Part shown: in pieces, positions 1 through 8,085 of the stretch
How the letters are laid out: every line of letters starts with the position of its first letter
Position numbering within the stretch: the stretch's first letter is position 1
From: Floricoccus tropicus
GTDB lineage: Bacteria; Bacillota; Bacilli; Lactobacillales; Streptococcaceae
DNA: 64,000 nt
Assembly: GCF_001832905.1 (NCBI RefSeq)
Contig: NZ_MKIR01000022.1
Location: 1 to 64,000 of the forward strand
Direction of reading: 5' to 3'
The notes under the pieces: model-generated
The model's database searches: none
Told to the model about the DNA's origin: nothing
What the model saw: the letters and a program-made list of their open reading frames with translations, nothing else
Program-made: the position numbers and the translations under genes

Positions 1-27
1 TCGCAGGTTCGAATCCTGTCTTCCCGA
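1..27 (+). tRNA. tRNA-Pro, 3' end only
   Basis: The window opens inside a tRNA. The T-arm (GCAGG-TTCGAAT-CCTGT) and the 3' acceptor strand CTTCCCG plus discriminator A are visible. An acceptor ending in CTTCCCGA pairs with a 5' CGGGAAG, which is typical of streptococcal and lactococcal tRNA-Pro(UGG); the isotype is recalled from that family because the anticodon lies outside the window. No CCA is encoded; TAT follows. Confidence 0.8.
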
Positions 28-32
28 TATTC

Positions 33-57
33 AAAGAGTCTTCTGACTCTTTTTTTG
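33..57 (+). terminator. Rho-independent terminator after tRNA
   Basis: Stem AAAGAGTC / GACTCTTT with loop TTCT, followed by a T-run. It ends the tRNA transcript before the glycosyltransferase pair. Confidence 0.85.
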
Positions 58-136
58 TTATTATTATTAAAGTTTATGGTACAATTATTTTGTAGCAATT
101 ATAGATTCAAATCTATAATATTTAGAAAGGATTACT

Positions 137-1174
137 ATGTTAGATATAACAATGTTTTCTAAGGCTGATTCAATTAAGGGTCAGGGTGTGGGAAGTGCTT
201 ATTTAGAATTAATAAATATGCTTAAAAATCATTTCCCTAATGAATTTAATGTGAAAATTAATAACTATTCGAAGGCTGATATTTCACACTATCATACAAT
301 AAATCCAACATACTATTTAACTACTTTTCAAAAAAAGAAACGTGGAGTGAAAGTTGGTTATGTACATTTTTTACCTGATACTTTAGAAGGCAGTATTAAC
401 CTCTACTCACCAATACAAAAATATTTTGATAAGTATCTTCTTTCTTTTTATAAAAAAATGGATGAAATTGTGGTTGTGAACCCAAGTTTTATACCTGCTC
501 TTATTGATGCAGGATGCGATGAAAATAAGATTACTTACATTCCAAATTTTGTATCGAGATCATTATTTTATAGAAAAACTAGTGAAGATAATTTATTATT
601 TAGAAAAAAACTTGGTATTGATAACAATAAGTTTATCGTTTTCGGAGTTGGTCAAATTCAAAAGCGTAAAGGAATTGATGATTTTATAAAGTTAGCAATG
701 GATAATCCTGACATCCAATTTATTTGGGCAGGTGGCTTTTCTTTTGGTAAAATAACTGATGGTTATGATGAATATAAAAAGATTTATGATAATCCTCCTA
801 AAAATTTACTTTTTCCAGGAATTTTAGATCGTTCTGAGTTGGTTGATTATTATAATATTGCTGATGTTTTTTTGTTACCTTCTTACAATGAGCTTTTTCC
901 AATGAGCATATTAGAAGCATTTAACTGTGGTACAGCTGTAATGGTCAGAGATTTGGATTTATATAAATCTGTCATTGATGGATATTATATAGGTTGCGAA
1001 GATGTTCTTGATATGGATAGAGAAATAAAAAAATTATCTTCTGAACCGGAGGAGATTGATGCCTTATCAAGATTATCAAAAAAGGCATCCGATTATTATT
1101 CTGAAGATAATGTAGCCGGTATTTGGTTTGATTATTATACTTCAGTTTATGAAAAGCATAAAAATAACTTATAA
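137..1174 (+). CDS. Glycosyltransferase family 4, glycolipid synthase (second-sugar type)
   Basis: A 345-aa GT-B glycosyltransferase. The N-terminal half is the acceptor domain. The C-terminal half has the GT4 donor-site pattern: 'GVGQIQKRKG' near residue 175, then 'PSYNELFPMSILEAFNCG' near 255-272 with the E-x7-E signature. It lies 11 bp upstream of a processive-type diacylglycerol glucosyltransferase gene. That pairing matches cpoA/bgsA with bgsB/iagA in streptococci and enterococci, so the likely role is adding the second hexose to monoglucosyl-diacylglycerol at the inner membrane face. The start is ATG with AGAAAGGA about 8 bp upstream. Which sugar is transferred cannot be read from the sequence. 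Confidence 0.82.
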   Translation: MLDITMFSKADSIKGQGVGSAYLELINMLKNHFPNEFNVKINNYSKADISHYHTINPTYYLTTFQKKKRGVKVGYVHFLPDTLEGSINLYSPIQKYFDKYLLSFYKKMDEIVVVNPSFIPALIDAGCDENKITYIPNFVSRSLFYRKTSEDNLLFRKKLGIDNNKFIVFGVGQIQKRKGIDDFIKLAMDNPDIQFIWAGGFSFGKITDGYDEYKKIYDNPPKNLLFPGILDRSELVDYYNIADVFLLPSYNELFPMSILEAFNCGTAVMVRDLDLYKSVIDGYYIGCEDVLDMDREIKKLSSEPEEIDALSRLSKKASDYYSEDNVAGIWFDYYTSVYEKHKNNL

Positions 1175-1185
1175 GGAGTTTAAAT

Positions 1186-2520
1186 GTGAAAATTGGTATT
1201 TTTTCTGATACATATTTTCCGCAAGTTAGTGGAGTTGCAACAAGCATTCGCACTTTAAAAGAACAGCTTGAAGAAATGGGAAATGAGGTCTATTTATTCA
1301 CAACTACAGACCCACACTCTACAGATGCTGATGATCCGACAATTATAAGGTTACCTAGTGTTCCATTTATTTCGTTTACTGATCGTCGAGTGGTCATGCG
1401 TGGACTTTTTAGTACTTATAATATTGCTAAAAAATACGGTATTGAAATTGTGCACATCCAGACGGAGTTTGGTGTTGGTTTTTTAGGAAAATTTGTTGCT
1501 TCTCAGCTTGAAATTCCTATTGTTCATACTTTACATACTAAGTACGAGGATTATGTTCACTATATTGCAAAAGGGCATCTGATTCATCCTGGCATGATTA
1601 AATATATGATGAGAATGTTTCTTCATAATCTTAATTATATAATCTGCCCTAGTCAGATGGTCTATGATACTGTGAATAGTTACGGGGTCAAAATTCCAAA
1701 AAGAATAATTTCTACAGGGATTGATGTTACTAAGTATGATCGTCCAGACATTACGGATGAAATGATTTATGATTTAAGAAGTAAACTTGGTATCAGTGAT
1801 GATGAAAAAATGCTTCTTAGTTTATCAAGAATTTCATCTGAGAAAAATATTCAAGAAGTTATCTCTGCAATGCCAGAAATTGTTAAAAGTGTCCCTGCTA
1901 AGTTAGTAATTGTAGGTGATGGTCCATATCGTCAAAACCTAGAAGAACTAGTTGATGATCTATCACTGAAAGATTATGTACAATTTACTGGTATGATAGA
2001 TGCTGAAGAGACACCAATATATTATCGAGCTGCAGACTTTTCAATTAGTGCTTCAGTGAGCGAAACACAAGGTTTGACCTATACTGAGAGTATTGCCTCT
2101 GGAACTCCAATAATAGCTACTGATAATCCATATTTAGAGAGTGTCGTGAGTGCCCCTGCTTTTGGACATCTATATAAAAGTGATGAAAAATTGTCTGATG
2201 CAGTTATTATTGCTGTCAATGATACACCTAAGATGACAAAAGACTTACTTGATGATAAGCTATACAAGATCTCATCTGAATATTTTGGGAAACAAGTATA
2301 TCAACTTTATATTGATACTATTATATCTTATGATTATAATGATGGTCGTAACTCGAAGGAAGAATCTTTTTCAGAATTAGTTTTGAAGACGCCAATTTCT
2401 ATGGCAAAAGAAGTTGCAAAGGCACCAAAGCAACTTAGTAAAATGGCAAAGAAAGCTGGAAAATCACTTAAAATATATGGTGATGAAGAAAATGATGATA
2501 TTGATAGCTCTGAATTGTAA
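1186..2520 (+). CDS. 1,2-diacylglycerol 3-glucosyltransferase (GT4)
   Basis: A 444-aa GT4 enzyme with N-terminal 'MKIGIFSDTYFPQVSGVATS', typical of monoglucosyl-diacylglycerol synthases (BgsB/IagA/Spr0982 family). The donor site shows 'SLSRISSEKN' near 215 and 'SETQGLTYTESIASG' near 294-308, again with E-x7-E. It forms the first glycolipid, which anchors lipoteichoic acid. The start is GTG at 1186 with AAGGAG upstream; the ATG two bases earlier runs straight into TGA. A basic, Lys-rich tail (residues 400-435) could bind the membrane. It is cotranscribed with the upstream gene, and its stop codon lies within the terminator hairpin. Confidence 0.88.
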   Translation: MKIGIFSDTYFPQVSGVATSIRTLKEQLEEMGNEVYLFTTTDPHSTDADDPTIIRLPSVPFISFTDRRVVMRGLFSTYNIAKKYGIEIVHIQTEFGVGFLGKFVASQLEIPIVHTLHTKYEDYVHYIAKGHLIHPGMIKYMMRMFLHNLNYIICPSQMVYDTVNSYGVKIPKRIISTGIDVTKYDRPDITDEMIYDLRSKLGISDDEKMLLSLSRISSEKNIQEVISAMPEIVKSVPAKLVIVGDGPYRQNLEELVDDLSLKDYVQFTGMIDAEETPIYYRAADFSISASVSETQGLTYTESIASGTPIIATDNPYLESVVSAPAFGHLYKSDEKLSDAVIIAVNDTPKMTKDLLDDKLYKISSEYFGKQVYQLYIDTIISYDYNDGRNSKEESFSELVLKTPISMAKEVAKAPKQLSKMAKKAGKSLKIYGDEENDDIDSSEL

Positions 2521-2536
2521 AAATTCAGAGTTTTTT
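2508..2536 (+). terminator. Terminator overlapping the stop codon
   Basis: Stem CTCTGAATT / AATTCAGAG with loop GTAAA that contains the TAA stop of the glycosyltransferase gene, then six T. Confidence 0.9.
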
Positions 2537-2654
2537 AATAAAAAACTCGTAAAAGCTAGAAAAATAAGCAATTTTTTACCTATCTTGCTGATATTGTTTA
2601 ATTATTATGGTAAAATTATTAAAGATAAGAATTAATAAATAAGAGGTTTAAGAT

Positions 2655-2879
2655 ATGAAATCACATTTAGTGGCAATTATTAGCCGACTAACAGCTATGG
2701 CTGAAAGCGAAGGCGAAAAAGAAACACGTAATTTTGAACGTGAAGGTGTAGTTGTTGCCGAAGTAACTTTTGAAAAAGAAACTGAAACATTTACCCTTAA
2801 GTATGTTGAAACTAAGGAACTTGCAACTTTTGATAGCATTGACTTAGTAGCGATTGAACTTTTTGAATTACTTTACTAA
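2655..2879 (+). CDS. ykuJ: DUF1797 family protein (YkuJ-like)
   Basis: A 74-aa acidic protein ending in 'IDLVAIELFELLY', the hallmark C-terminus of the YkuJ/DUF1797 family of small Firmicute proteins. The family has a known fold but no established function. It has its own AAGAGG ribosome binding site and a terminator downstream, so it is probably monocistronic. There is no signal peptide or membrane segment. Confidence 0.85.
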   Translation: MKSHLVAIISRLTAMAESEGEKETRNFEREGVVVAEVTFEKETETFTLKYVETKELATFDSIDLVAIELFELLY

Positions 2880-2883
2880 AAAT

Positions 2884-2930
2884 AAAAACTTTACTAAACA
2901 GCGATTACCTCTGTCTTGTAAAGTTTTTTT
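2884..2930. terminator. Bidirectional terminator between convergent genes
   Basis: Stem AAAAACTTTAC / GTAAAGTTTTT around a 23-nt loop, with T-tracts on both strands. It serves ykuJ on the plus strand and the GIY-YIG gene on the minus strand. Confidence 0.75.
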
Positions 2931-3210
2931 TATTTATTCCATGTTCAAGTAGGAAATTTTCCTTTTGCTTACGAGTTAATTTATTTTTAAACCAGTACTC
3001 TCTTTTTAATGCAGAATTTTTATCTTCAAATCCTTCCGAATATAAAAGTTTTACTGGGAGTCTCGCTTTGGTATATTTAGCACCTTGGCCTTTATTATGG
3101 GTCTCTATACGTTTATTAAGATTTGTAGTATATCCTCCATAAAAAGTTCCATCATTGCATAATAGCACATAAAAATAAGCTTTTATATTTGTTGATTTAT
3201 TGTTTTCCAT
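2905..3210 (-). CDS. GIY-YIG domain protein (YazA/UPF0213 family)
   Basis: A 101-aa single-domain GIY-YIG protein: '[17 protein letters not shown]' supplies the two signature strands, and Arg, Tyr and Lys-rich helices follow. YazA-type proteins resemble structure-specific nucleases (SLX1, UvrC N-domain), but their cellular role is not established. The start chosen is the ATG at 3210, which overlaps the methyltransferase gene by 14 bp. The longer reading to 3255 would add only out-of-frame methyltransferase sequence. The order methyltransferase-GIY-YIG matches yabB-yazA of Bacillus. Confidence 0.85.
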   Translation of the reverse strand: MENNKSTNIKAYFYVLLCNDGTFYGGYTTNLNKRIETHNKGQGAKYTKARLPVKLLYSEGFEDKNSALKREYWFKNKLTRKQKENFLLEHGINKKNFTRQR

Positions 3211-3949
3211 AATAAATTTCGAAAACTTCTTTCGTATAACTACCATCTGATTCATGTAATATCAGAGGTGCTAGTATTTGTTCACCACCAGGTCTACCAT
3301 CTTTGATTGCATCTATTAGTAGGATATTTGCGTTCGCACCAGCTTTAGGATAGACGAACTGAATTTTTTTAGGTATTAATCTTCTCTCCCTCATCTTATC
3401 AATGATTTCAAAAAATCTATCTGGACGGTGGACCATAGCAAGATGCCCATTACTTTTTAATAATTTCTGTGAAACAGTTAATATTTCATCTAGATTTGTT
3501 GAAATTTCATGACGAGCTAATGTGTAGTGCTCATTTTCATTGATATTTGAATCAGGTTCTACTTTGAAATATGGTGGATTACAGAAGAGTAAATCTATAC
3601 TTGACGGTTTTAGGTATTCTAGCGAATTTTTTAAATCATCATTGATCACGGTAACCTGCTCATCTAATTTATTTAATTGAACTGATCGACTTGCCATATC
3701 AGCGAGCCTTCCCTGTATTTCAATTTCATAAATTTTGGCTTGGGTGTTTTTACTAGCAAATAGTCCAACTGCTCCATTTCCTGCACACATATCAACAATA
3801 GTAGCGTTCTTTTTAGGGATTCTTGGAAATCTACTTAGAAGAACCGAATCTACTGAGTAACTAAACACATCTTTATTTTGAATTATTTTTACGTCTGAAG
3901 AATGAAGCTGATCAATACGTTCACCTTCTTTTAAAATTTGATTTGGCAT
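3197..3949 (-). CDS. tRNA1(Val) A37 N6-methyltransferase family (TrmN6/YabB)
   Basis: A 250-aa class I SAM-dependent methyltransferase. Motif I '[13 protein letters not shown]' (near 53-65) binds SAM, and 'LLFCNPPYF' (near 120-128) is the N6-adenine catalytic NPPY motif. The family methylates A37 of tRNA1(Val) in E. coli; in Firmicutes the exact tRNA target is inferred. The start ATG at 3949 has no Shine-Dalgarno sequence, and a -10 box lies 6 nt before it, so the mRNA is probably leaderless. It overlaps the downstream GIY-YIG gene by 14 bp. Confidence 0.85.
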   Translation of the reverse strand: MPNQILKEGERIDQLHSSDVKIIQNKDVFSYSVDSVLLSRFPRIPKKNATIVDMCAGNGAVGLFASKNTQAKIYEIEIQGRLADMASRSVQLNKLDEQVTVINDDLKNSLEYLKPSSIDLLFCNPPYFKVEPDSNINENEHYTLARHEISTNLDEILTVSQKLLKSNGHLAMVHRPDRFFEIIDKMRERRLIPKKIQFVYPKAGANANILLIDAIKDGRPGGEQILAPLILHESDGSYTKEVFEIYYGKQ

Positions 3950-3955
3950 GAAGCT

Positions 3956-3964
3956 ATTATATCA
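3956..3964 (-). promoter_or_regulatory. Extended -10 promoter of the methyltransferase gene (leaderless)
   Basis: Read on the minus strand, TGATATAAT is an extended -10 (TGN-TATAAT). Only AGCTTC separates it from the ATG, so transcription should begin at or within a base of the start codon. No good -35 is seen at the usual distance. Confidence 0.6.
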
Positions 3965-4038
3965 AATTCTATCTCTAAAAGGTACATATCAAAAATTAAT
4001 GACTGTAAAAAATATTTTATTGAATAATTTCATATTCG

Positions 4039-4067
4039 TTGTTTTTACATAAAAAATATTATAAAAT
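4039..4067 (+). promoter_or_regulatory. Promoter of plsC
   Basis: TTGTTT, 17-nt spacer, TAAAAT; the gene starts 29 nt downstream with an AGAAAGATGGAG leader. Confidence 0.6.
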
Positions 4068-4095
4068 AGGCTGACTAGAAAGATGGAGATATTAT

Positions 4096-4722
4096 ATGTT
4101 TTACGCATTTTTAAGAAATTTAGTAGCATTTTTACTTTATGCGGTGAATGGACGTCCAGAAGTTCATAATTTAGATAAACTACCAGATAAAGAAGAAAAT
4201 TATATTTTAGTTGCTCCGCACAGAACTCTTTGGGATCCAGTTTATTTGGCTTTTCTTGCTAGACCAAAACAATTTATTTTTATGGCTAAGAAAGAACTAT
4301 TCAAAAATAAGATCTTTGCTTGGTGGATAAAAAAATGTGGAGCATTTCCAGTAGACCGTGAAAATCCTGGTCCAAGTGCTCTTAAAATTCCAATTAAAGA
4401 ACTTAAGGAAGGTAATAAATCATTGATTATGTTTCCTTCAGGTACACGCCACTCTGATGAGTTAAAGGGTGGAGTTGTAGCAATTGCCAAGCTATCTAAA
4501 GCAAGGATAATTCCTGCTGTTTATCAAGGTCCCTTAACATTTAAAGATTTATTCAAGAGGAAAAAAGTTAAAATGAACTTTGGTGATCCAATCGATATGA
4601 GTGATATTAAACGTGCTAATGCTGAAGGAATTGATATCGTAACTAAGAGAATCGATGAAGCTTTCAAAAGCTTGGATTATGATTTAGATCCTAATTATAA
4701 GTACATACCAGTGAAAAAATAA
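4096..4722 (+). CDS. plsC: 1-acyl-sn-glycerol-3-phosphate acyltransferase
   Basis: A 208-aa PlsC-family acyltransferase. The catalytic HX4D motif is 'APHRTLWDP' near residues 41-49, and the glycerophosphate-binding motif 'MFPSGTRH' is near 115-122. It acylates lysophosphatidic acid to phosphatidic acid at the inner membrane face. An N-terminal hydrophobic stretch (residues 1-18) probably anchors it. Length fits the family (about 200-250 aa). It is monocistronic; the stem-loop behind it doubles as the CIRCE element of dnaJ. Confidence 0.9.
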   Translation: MFYAFLRNLVAFLLYAVNGRPEVHNLDKLPDKEENYILVAPHRTLWDPVYLAFLARPKQFIFMAKKELFKNKIFAWWIKKCGAFPVDRENPGPSALKIPIKELKEGNKSLIMFPSGTRHSDELKGGVVAIAKLSKARIIPAVYQGPLTFKDLFKRKKVKMNFGDPIDMSDIKRANAEGIDIVTKRIDEAFKSLDYDLDPNYKYIPVKK

Positions 4723-4727
4723 AAATA

Positions 4728-4754
4728 TTAGCACTTGATATCTTTGAGTGCTAA
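4728..4754. promoter_or_regulatory. CIRCE operator (HrcA binding site) upstream of dnaJ
   Basis: TTAGCACTT-N9-GAGTGCTAA: two 9-bp arms exactly 9 bp apart, matching the CIRCE consensus (TTAGCACTC-N9-GAGTGCTAA) at 17 of 18 arm positions. It lies directly upstream of the dnaJ -35, so HrcA should repress dnaJ until heat stress. A T-run follows immediately, so the same inverted repeat can also terminate plsC transcripts. Confidence 0.9.
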
Positions 4755-4759
4755 ATTTT

Positions 4760-4788
4760 TTGCTTTTAATGGTCAAAAATGGTAAAAT
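4760..4788 (+). promoter_or_regulatory. Promoter of dnaJ
   Basis: TTGCTT, 17-nt spacer, TAAAAT, starting 6 bp after the CIRCE element. Confidence 0.65.
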
Positions 4789-4840
4789 ATATATATTAAG
4801 AATAAATATAATAAAGTGATAGTGTAAAGAGGTAAGATAT

Positions 4841-6013
4841 ATGGCAGAAAAACGAGATTATTATGATGTACTAGGAGTTTCTAAGACTGCTAGTGATGAT
4901 GAATTAAAAAAAGCATACCGTAAACTTTCTAAAAAATACCATCCAGATATCAATAAGGATGATGATGCAGAGGATAAATATAAAGAAATTCAAGAAGCTT
5001 ATGAAAATCTAAGTGATCCTCAAAAACGTGCTGCATATGACCAGTATGGTTTTGCTGGAGCTAATGGTGGCTTTGGCGGTGGAGCTGGAGGTTTCTCTGG
5101 TTTTGACGGTTTTGATGGCTTCTCTAGCGGTGGTTTTAGTGGTGGCTTTGGCGGCTTTGAAGATATTTTCTCTAGTTTCTTTGGTGGAGGAGGCTCTTCT
5201 CAAGCAAGTGCAACAGCACCAAGACAAGGGGATGATCTTCAGTACCGTATCAACTTAACATTTGAAGAAGCAGTTTTCGGTGTAGAAAAAGAAATTAAAT
5301 ATAATCGTGAAGAAATCTGTCACACATGTGATGGAAGTGGAGCAAAACCAGGAACTGAAGCAGTAACGTGTCCAAAATGTGGAGGACGCGGTCAAGTACA
5401 AGTTGCTAGAGAAACTCCAATCGGACGTGTTATGTCAACACAAACCTGTGATGTTTGTCATGGTACTGGTAAAGAAATCAAAGATCCATGTCCAACATGT
5501 CATGGAGAAGGACGTGAAAAAGTTGCCCATACTGTTAAAGTAAAGGTTCCAGCTGGAGTTGAAACTGGTCAACAAATGCGTTTAGCAGGTCAAGGTGATG
5601 CCGGAGTTAATGGAGGACCATACGGAGACTTATACGTGATCTTTAATGTTAAGGAAAGCAAGAAATTCCATAGGGAAGGTAGCGAAGTTTATTATGACCT
5701 ACCTATAAGCTTTATCCAAGCAACATTGGGTGCAGAAGTAGAAGTTCCAACTGTTCATGGTAATGTTAAATTGAAGATACCAGCAGGAACTCAAACAGGT
5801 ACTAAATTCCGTTTGAGAGGAAAAGGAGCTCCACGCTTGAATGGAAATAGTAATGGTGATCAAACAGTCACTGTTAACATAGTTACTCCTAAGAAACTTA
5901 ATGATGAACAAAGAAAAGCTCTTGAAGCATTTGCCAAAGCAAGTGGAGAAGGTGTAAATCCACAGAAAGAAGGATTCTTTGACAAAATAAAAAAGGGTTT
6001 CGAAGATCTATAA
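4841..6013 (+). CDS. dnaJ: Chaperone protein DnaJ (Hsp40)
   Basis: A 390-aa type I Hsp40 with domains in canonical order. The J domain (1-70) carries the HPD tripeptide in 'KYHPDINKD'. A Gly/Phe-rich linker spans about 75-130. The zinc-binding region has four CxxCxGxG-like repeats ([32 protein letters not shown]; about 158-225). The C-terminal substrate-binding domains follow. It stimulates DnaK ATPase and delivers unfolded clients. It stands apart from any grpE-dnaK cluster here and has its own CIRCE, as known for Lactococcus dnaJ. Confidence 0.97.
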   Translation: MAEKRDYYDVLGVSKTASDDELKKAYRKLSKKYHPDINKDDDAEDKYKEIQEAYENLSDPQKRAAYDQYGFAGANGGFGGGAGGFSGFDGFDGFSSGGFSGGFGGFEDIFSSFFGGGGSSQASATAPRQGDDLQYRINLTFEEAVFGVEKEIKYNREEICHTCDGSGAKPGTEAVTCPKCGGRGQVQVARETPIGRVMSTQTCDVCHGTGKEIKDPCPTCHGEGREKVAHTVKVKVPAGVETGQQMRLAGQGDAGVNGGPYGDLYVIFNVKESKKFHREGSEVYYDLPISFIQATLGAEVEVPTVHGNVKLKIPAGTQTGTKFRLRGKGAPRLNGNSNGDQTVTVNIVTPKKLNDEQRKALEAFAKASGEGVNPQKEGFFDKIKKGFEDL

Positions 6014-6030
6014 GATTTGAATAAATAAGT

Positions 6031-6076
6031 GATTTGTATTAATCAGGTAATACTGGTAAATGCAAATCGTTTTTTT
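6031..6076 (+). terminator. Terminator of dnaJ
   Basis: GATTTGTAT / ATGCAAATC (one G-T pair) enclosing a smaller inner hairpin, followed by seven T. Confidence 0.7.
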
Positions 6077-6095
6077 ATATATTTGAGCCCATATA

Positions 6096-6124
6096 TTTAC
6101 TGATATTTCAATTGATAGTATAAT
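6096..6124 (+). promoter_or_regulatory. Promoter of yqeG (leaderless)
   Basis: TTTACT, 17-nt spacer, TATAAT. Only 6 nt separate the -10 from the ATG at 6131, and no Shine-Dalgarno sequence is present, so the transcript should start at the AUG. Confidence 0.65.
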
Positions 6125-6130
6125 ACGCAT

Positions 6131-6658
6131 ATGAATATTGAAAATTATAGGCCAGACTTTTTACTGGAAGCTGTTTACCAGCTAGATGCAGAGAGCTTGA
6201 AGAAACATAACATTTCTACAGTTATGGTAGATTTAGATAATACTCTAATAGCTTGGAATAATCCTGATGGAACACCAGAACTTCGAGCATGGCTTGAAGA
6301 GATGAAGAGAGAAGGAATTACAGTTATTGTTGTTTCTAATAATACTCATAGTCGTGTGGAGCGAGCAGTATCTAAATTTGATGTACCATTTGTAAGCCGT
6401 GCTCTAAAACCTTTTACGCGTGGAATTAACATGGCATTAAAACAACTTAATGAAAAACCTGAGAATGCAGTAATGGTTGGTGACCAGTTAATGACAGATA
6501 TCCGTGCAGCTCACCGTGCAGGAGTTCGTAGCATCTTAGTTAAACAACTAGTTGAGAGTGACTCTTGGCAGACTAAATTTAATCGAGCACGTGAAAGACG
6601 AGTTTGGAAGAAAATCATTGAAAAGTATGGGGAACCAGAATGGAAGAACAGAATTTAA
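6131..6658 (+). CDS. yqeG: YqeG family HAD-type phosphatase
   Basis: A 175-aa HAD IIIA phosphatase. Motif I is 'VMVDLDNTL' near 32-40 (nucleophile Asp and acid Asp), the motif II Ser/Asn is in 'VVSNNTHS' near 72-79, and 'GDQLMTDI' near 117-124 supplies the motif IV acids. YqeG relatives have been linked to phosphatidylglycerophosphate phosphatase activity, but the substrate here is inferred. In bacilli and streptococci yqeG normally abuts yqeH; here yqeH lies 18.6 kb away at 25265. It is probably translated from a leaderless mRNA. Confidence 0.88.
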   Translation: MNIENYRPDFLLEAVYQLDAESLKKHNISTVMVDLDNTLIAWNNPDGTPELRAWLEEMKREGITVIVVSNNTHSRVERAVSKFDVPFVSRALKPFTRGINMALKQLNEKPENAVMVGDQLMTDIRAAHRAGVRSILVKQLVESDSWQTKFNRARERRVWKKIIEKYGEPEWKNRI

Positions 6659-7217
6659 AAACAATCTATTTTGTTAGACATTCAATAAGAGATACTTCGA
6701 TGCAAGAAGATGCAGGAGCGAGATTAACAGAAGAAGGATTAGACCTTGCTGAAAAGCTGAAGATCTATTTTATAGGTAAAGATATTAAAGAAATCTATAC
6801 TAGCCCATATGTACGTACAGTTCAAACAATCACACCAACTGCGAATTTACTTTCTATTATCCCGGTTGAGGTCAATCAATTAAGAGAGCGTGAAATTGGA
6901 GCTTGGATTGATAACTTTTCAGAGTATGCCAGCAAACAATGGCAGATTTTTCCTATAAATTAGATAATGGTGAATCCCTGGAAGAAGTCCAAAAACGTAT
7001 GTATGAAGCATTTAAGGGAATAAATTCCAAGTCAGAAGATAATTATATACTTTCTGGACACGGCACTTCCTTAGCACTTCTTTTTAACCAATTAACAAAT
7101 GGTAATTTTGGTTATGATGAGTGGAAAGAAATGCAATGACCACATGTTTTTAAGTTGGTATATAATGTTGGGAAAAATGTAGTTGAATCCTTTGAGAGTG
7201 TAGAATTTCAAAATTAA
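6640..7217 (+). pseudogene. Histidine phosphatase (phosphoglycerate mutase-like), broken
   Basis: The first frame (6640-6963) gives 'TIYFVRHSIRDTS' with the RH catalytic motif, then 'YTSPYVRTVQT'. Near 6945 the family sequence continues in another frame (6939-7139: 'NGESLEEVQKRMYEAF' ... 'ILSGHGTSLALL' with the second catalytic His). Restoring one G at the TGG CAG junction would rejoin the frames. An in-frame TGA at 7137 then interrupts a tail readable to 7217 ('PHVFKLVYNVGKN'...). With both a frameshift and a stop, the gene is probably dead; sequencing error could explain one lesion but hardly both. Its start overlaps the end of yqeG. Confidence 0.8.
7186..7208 (+). repeat. 23-bp direct repeat, left copy
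   Basis: AATCCTTTGAGAGTGTAGAA plus TTT; the copy at 11589-11611 differs at one base. This copy is the last coding stretch (SFESVEF) of the broken phosphatase gene. The two copies bracket the ABC transporter/two-component cassette. Confidence 0.8.
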
Positions 7218-7226
7218 ATTATAAAT

Positions 7227-7262
7227 AAGAGATGATGTTTAAGACATTGTCTCTTTTATTTT
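7227..7262 (+). terminator. Terminator after the phosphatase pseudogene
   Basis: AAGAGATGATG / CATTGTCTCTT, 11 pairs including two G-T, 7-nt loop, followed by TTATTTT. The stretch from here to 7389 is AT-rich; TATAAT occurs at 7356-7361, but I cannot place a convincing -35. Confidence 0.65.
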
Positions 7263-7389
7263 ATGAATATAAAAGTATTTTTGACTTTTGTTCTTATGGA
7301 ATTAAGATTTAAAAAAATATTTTCTTTTGATTATAATTTAGTTATTTTTCCTTTATATAATTCGTTTATAAAGAATGGAGGGCAAGGAT

Positions 7390-8085
7390 ATGGAATTATT
7401 AAGATTAGAGAATATCAGTAAGGAATATAAGAATCAAGTTGTGTTGAGAGATGTGTCTTTGACTGTTGAGGAGGGGCAAATTTATGGATTGTTGGGACCG
7501 AATGGAGCAGGAAAGTCAACTCTTTTGAAGATTATTACTGGGGTGATTCGTTCAAACGGTGGTCAAATGTTTTATGATGGGAAGAAGTGGTCGAAGTCGG
7601 ATTTGAGAGACATGGGAGCTATCATAGAGAATCCTGCAATTTATCCAAATCTAACTGCGCGTGAGAATTTATTGGTTATGACTCTGTTGCTTGATATTGA
7701 TAAAAGTCGTATTGATGATGTTCTTAAAATTGTTTCCTTAGAGGATACGGGAGACAAGTTAGCTAAACAGTTTTCACTTGGTATGAAGCAGAGGCTTGGT
7801 ATAGCTATGGCTTTGATAAATAATCCTAAGTTACTTATCTTAGATGAGCCAACTAATGGGCTTGACCCAGTAGGGATTTTAGAATTGCGTGAGTTGATGA
7901 CTTTATTAGCACAGAAAGGAATTACAATTATTTTATCTAGTCATATTCTGAGTGAGGTTCAGCATGTAGCAGATAAGATTGGAATTATTCATAATGGATA
8001 CTTATGTTATGAAGGCTTAAATGATAAGGATAGTACTGACTTGGAATCACTATTTATGGACATAGTTGGTGGAGGAAAAATTTGA
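7390..8085 (+). CDS. ABC transporter ATP-binding protein (LanF/BcrA type)
   Basis: A 231-aa ATPase of the lantibiotic-immunity/bacitracin-export class. Walker A is 'GPNGAGKST' near 35-43, the signature is 'FSLGMKQRLG' near 129-138, and Walker B is 'LLILDEPTNGLDP' near 149-161. Such subunits pair with two membrane proteins (LanE, LanG) to expel lantibiotics from the membrane. The start is the ATG at 7390 with GGAGGG upstream; an in-frame ATG at 7375 lies within that ribosome site. It heads a five-gene operon with two permeases, a response regulator and a histidine kinase. Confidence 0.88.
   Translation: MELLRLENISKEYKNQVVLRDVSLTVEEGQIYGLLGPNGAGKSTLLKIITGVIRSNGGQMFYDGKKWSKSDLRDMGAIIENPAIYPNLTARENLLVMTLLLDIDKSRIDDVLKIVSLEDTGDKLAKQFSLGMKQRLGIAMALINNPKLLILDEPTNGLDPVGILELRELMTLLAQKGITIILSSHILSEVQHVADKIGIIHNGYLCYEGLNDKDSTDLESLFMDIVGGGKI

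Noticed and set aside
6640-7139. Programmed frameshift in the histidine phosphatase gene
   Set aside because: No slippery heptamer or downstream structure at the junction, and a second in-frame stop interrupts the tail; decay is simpler.
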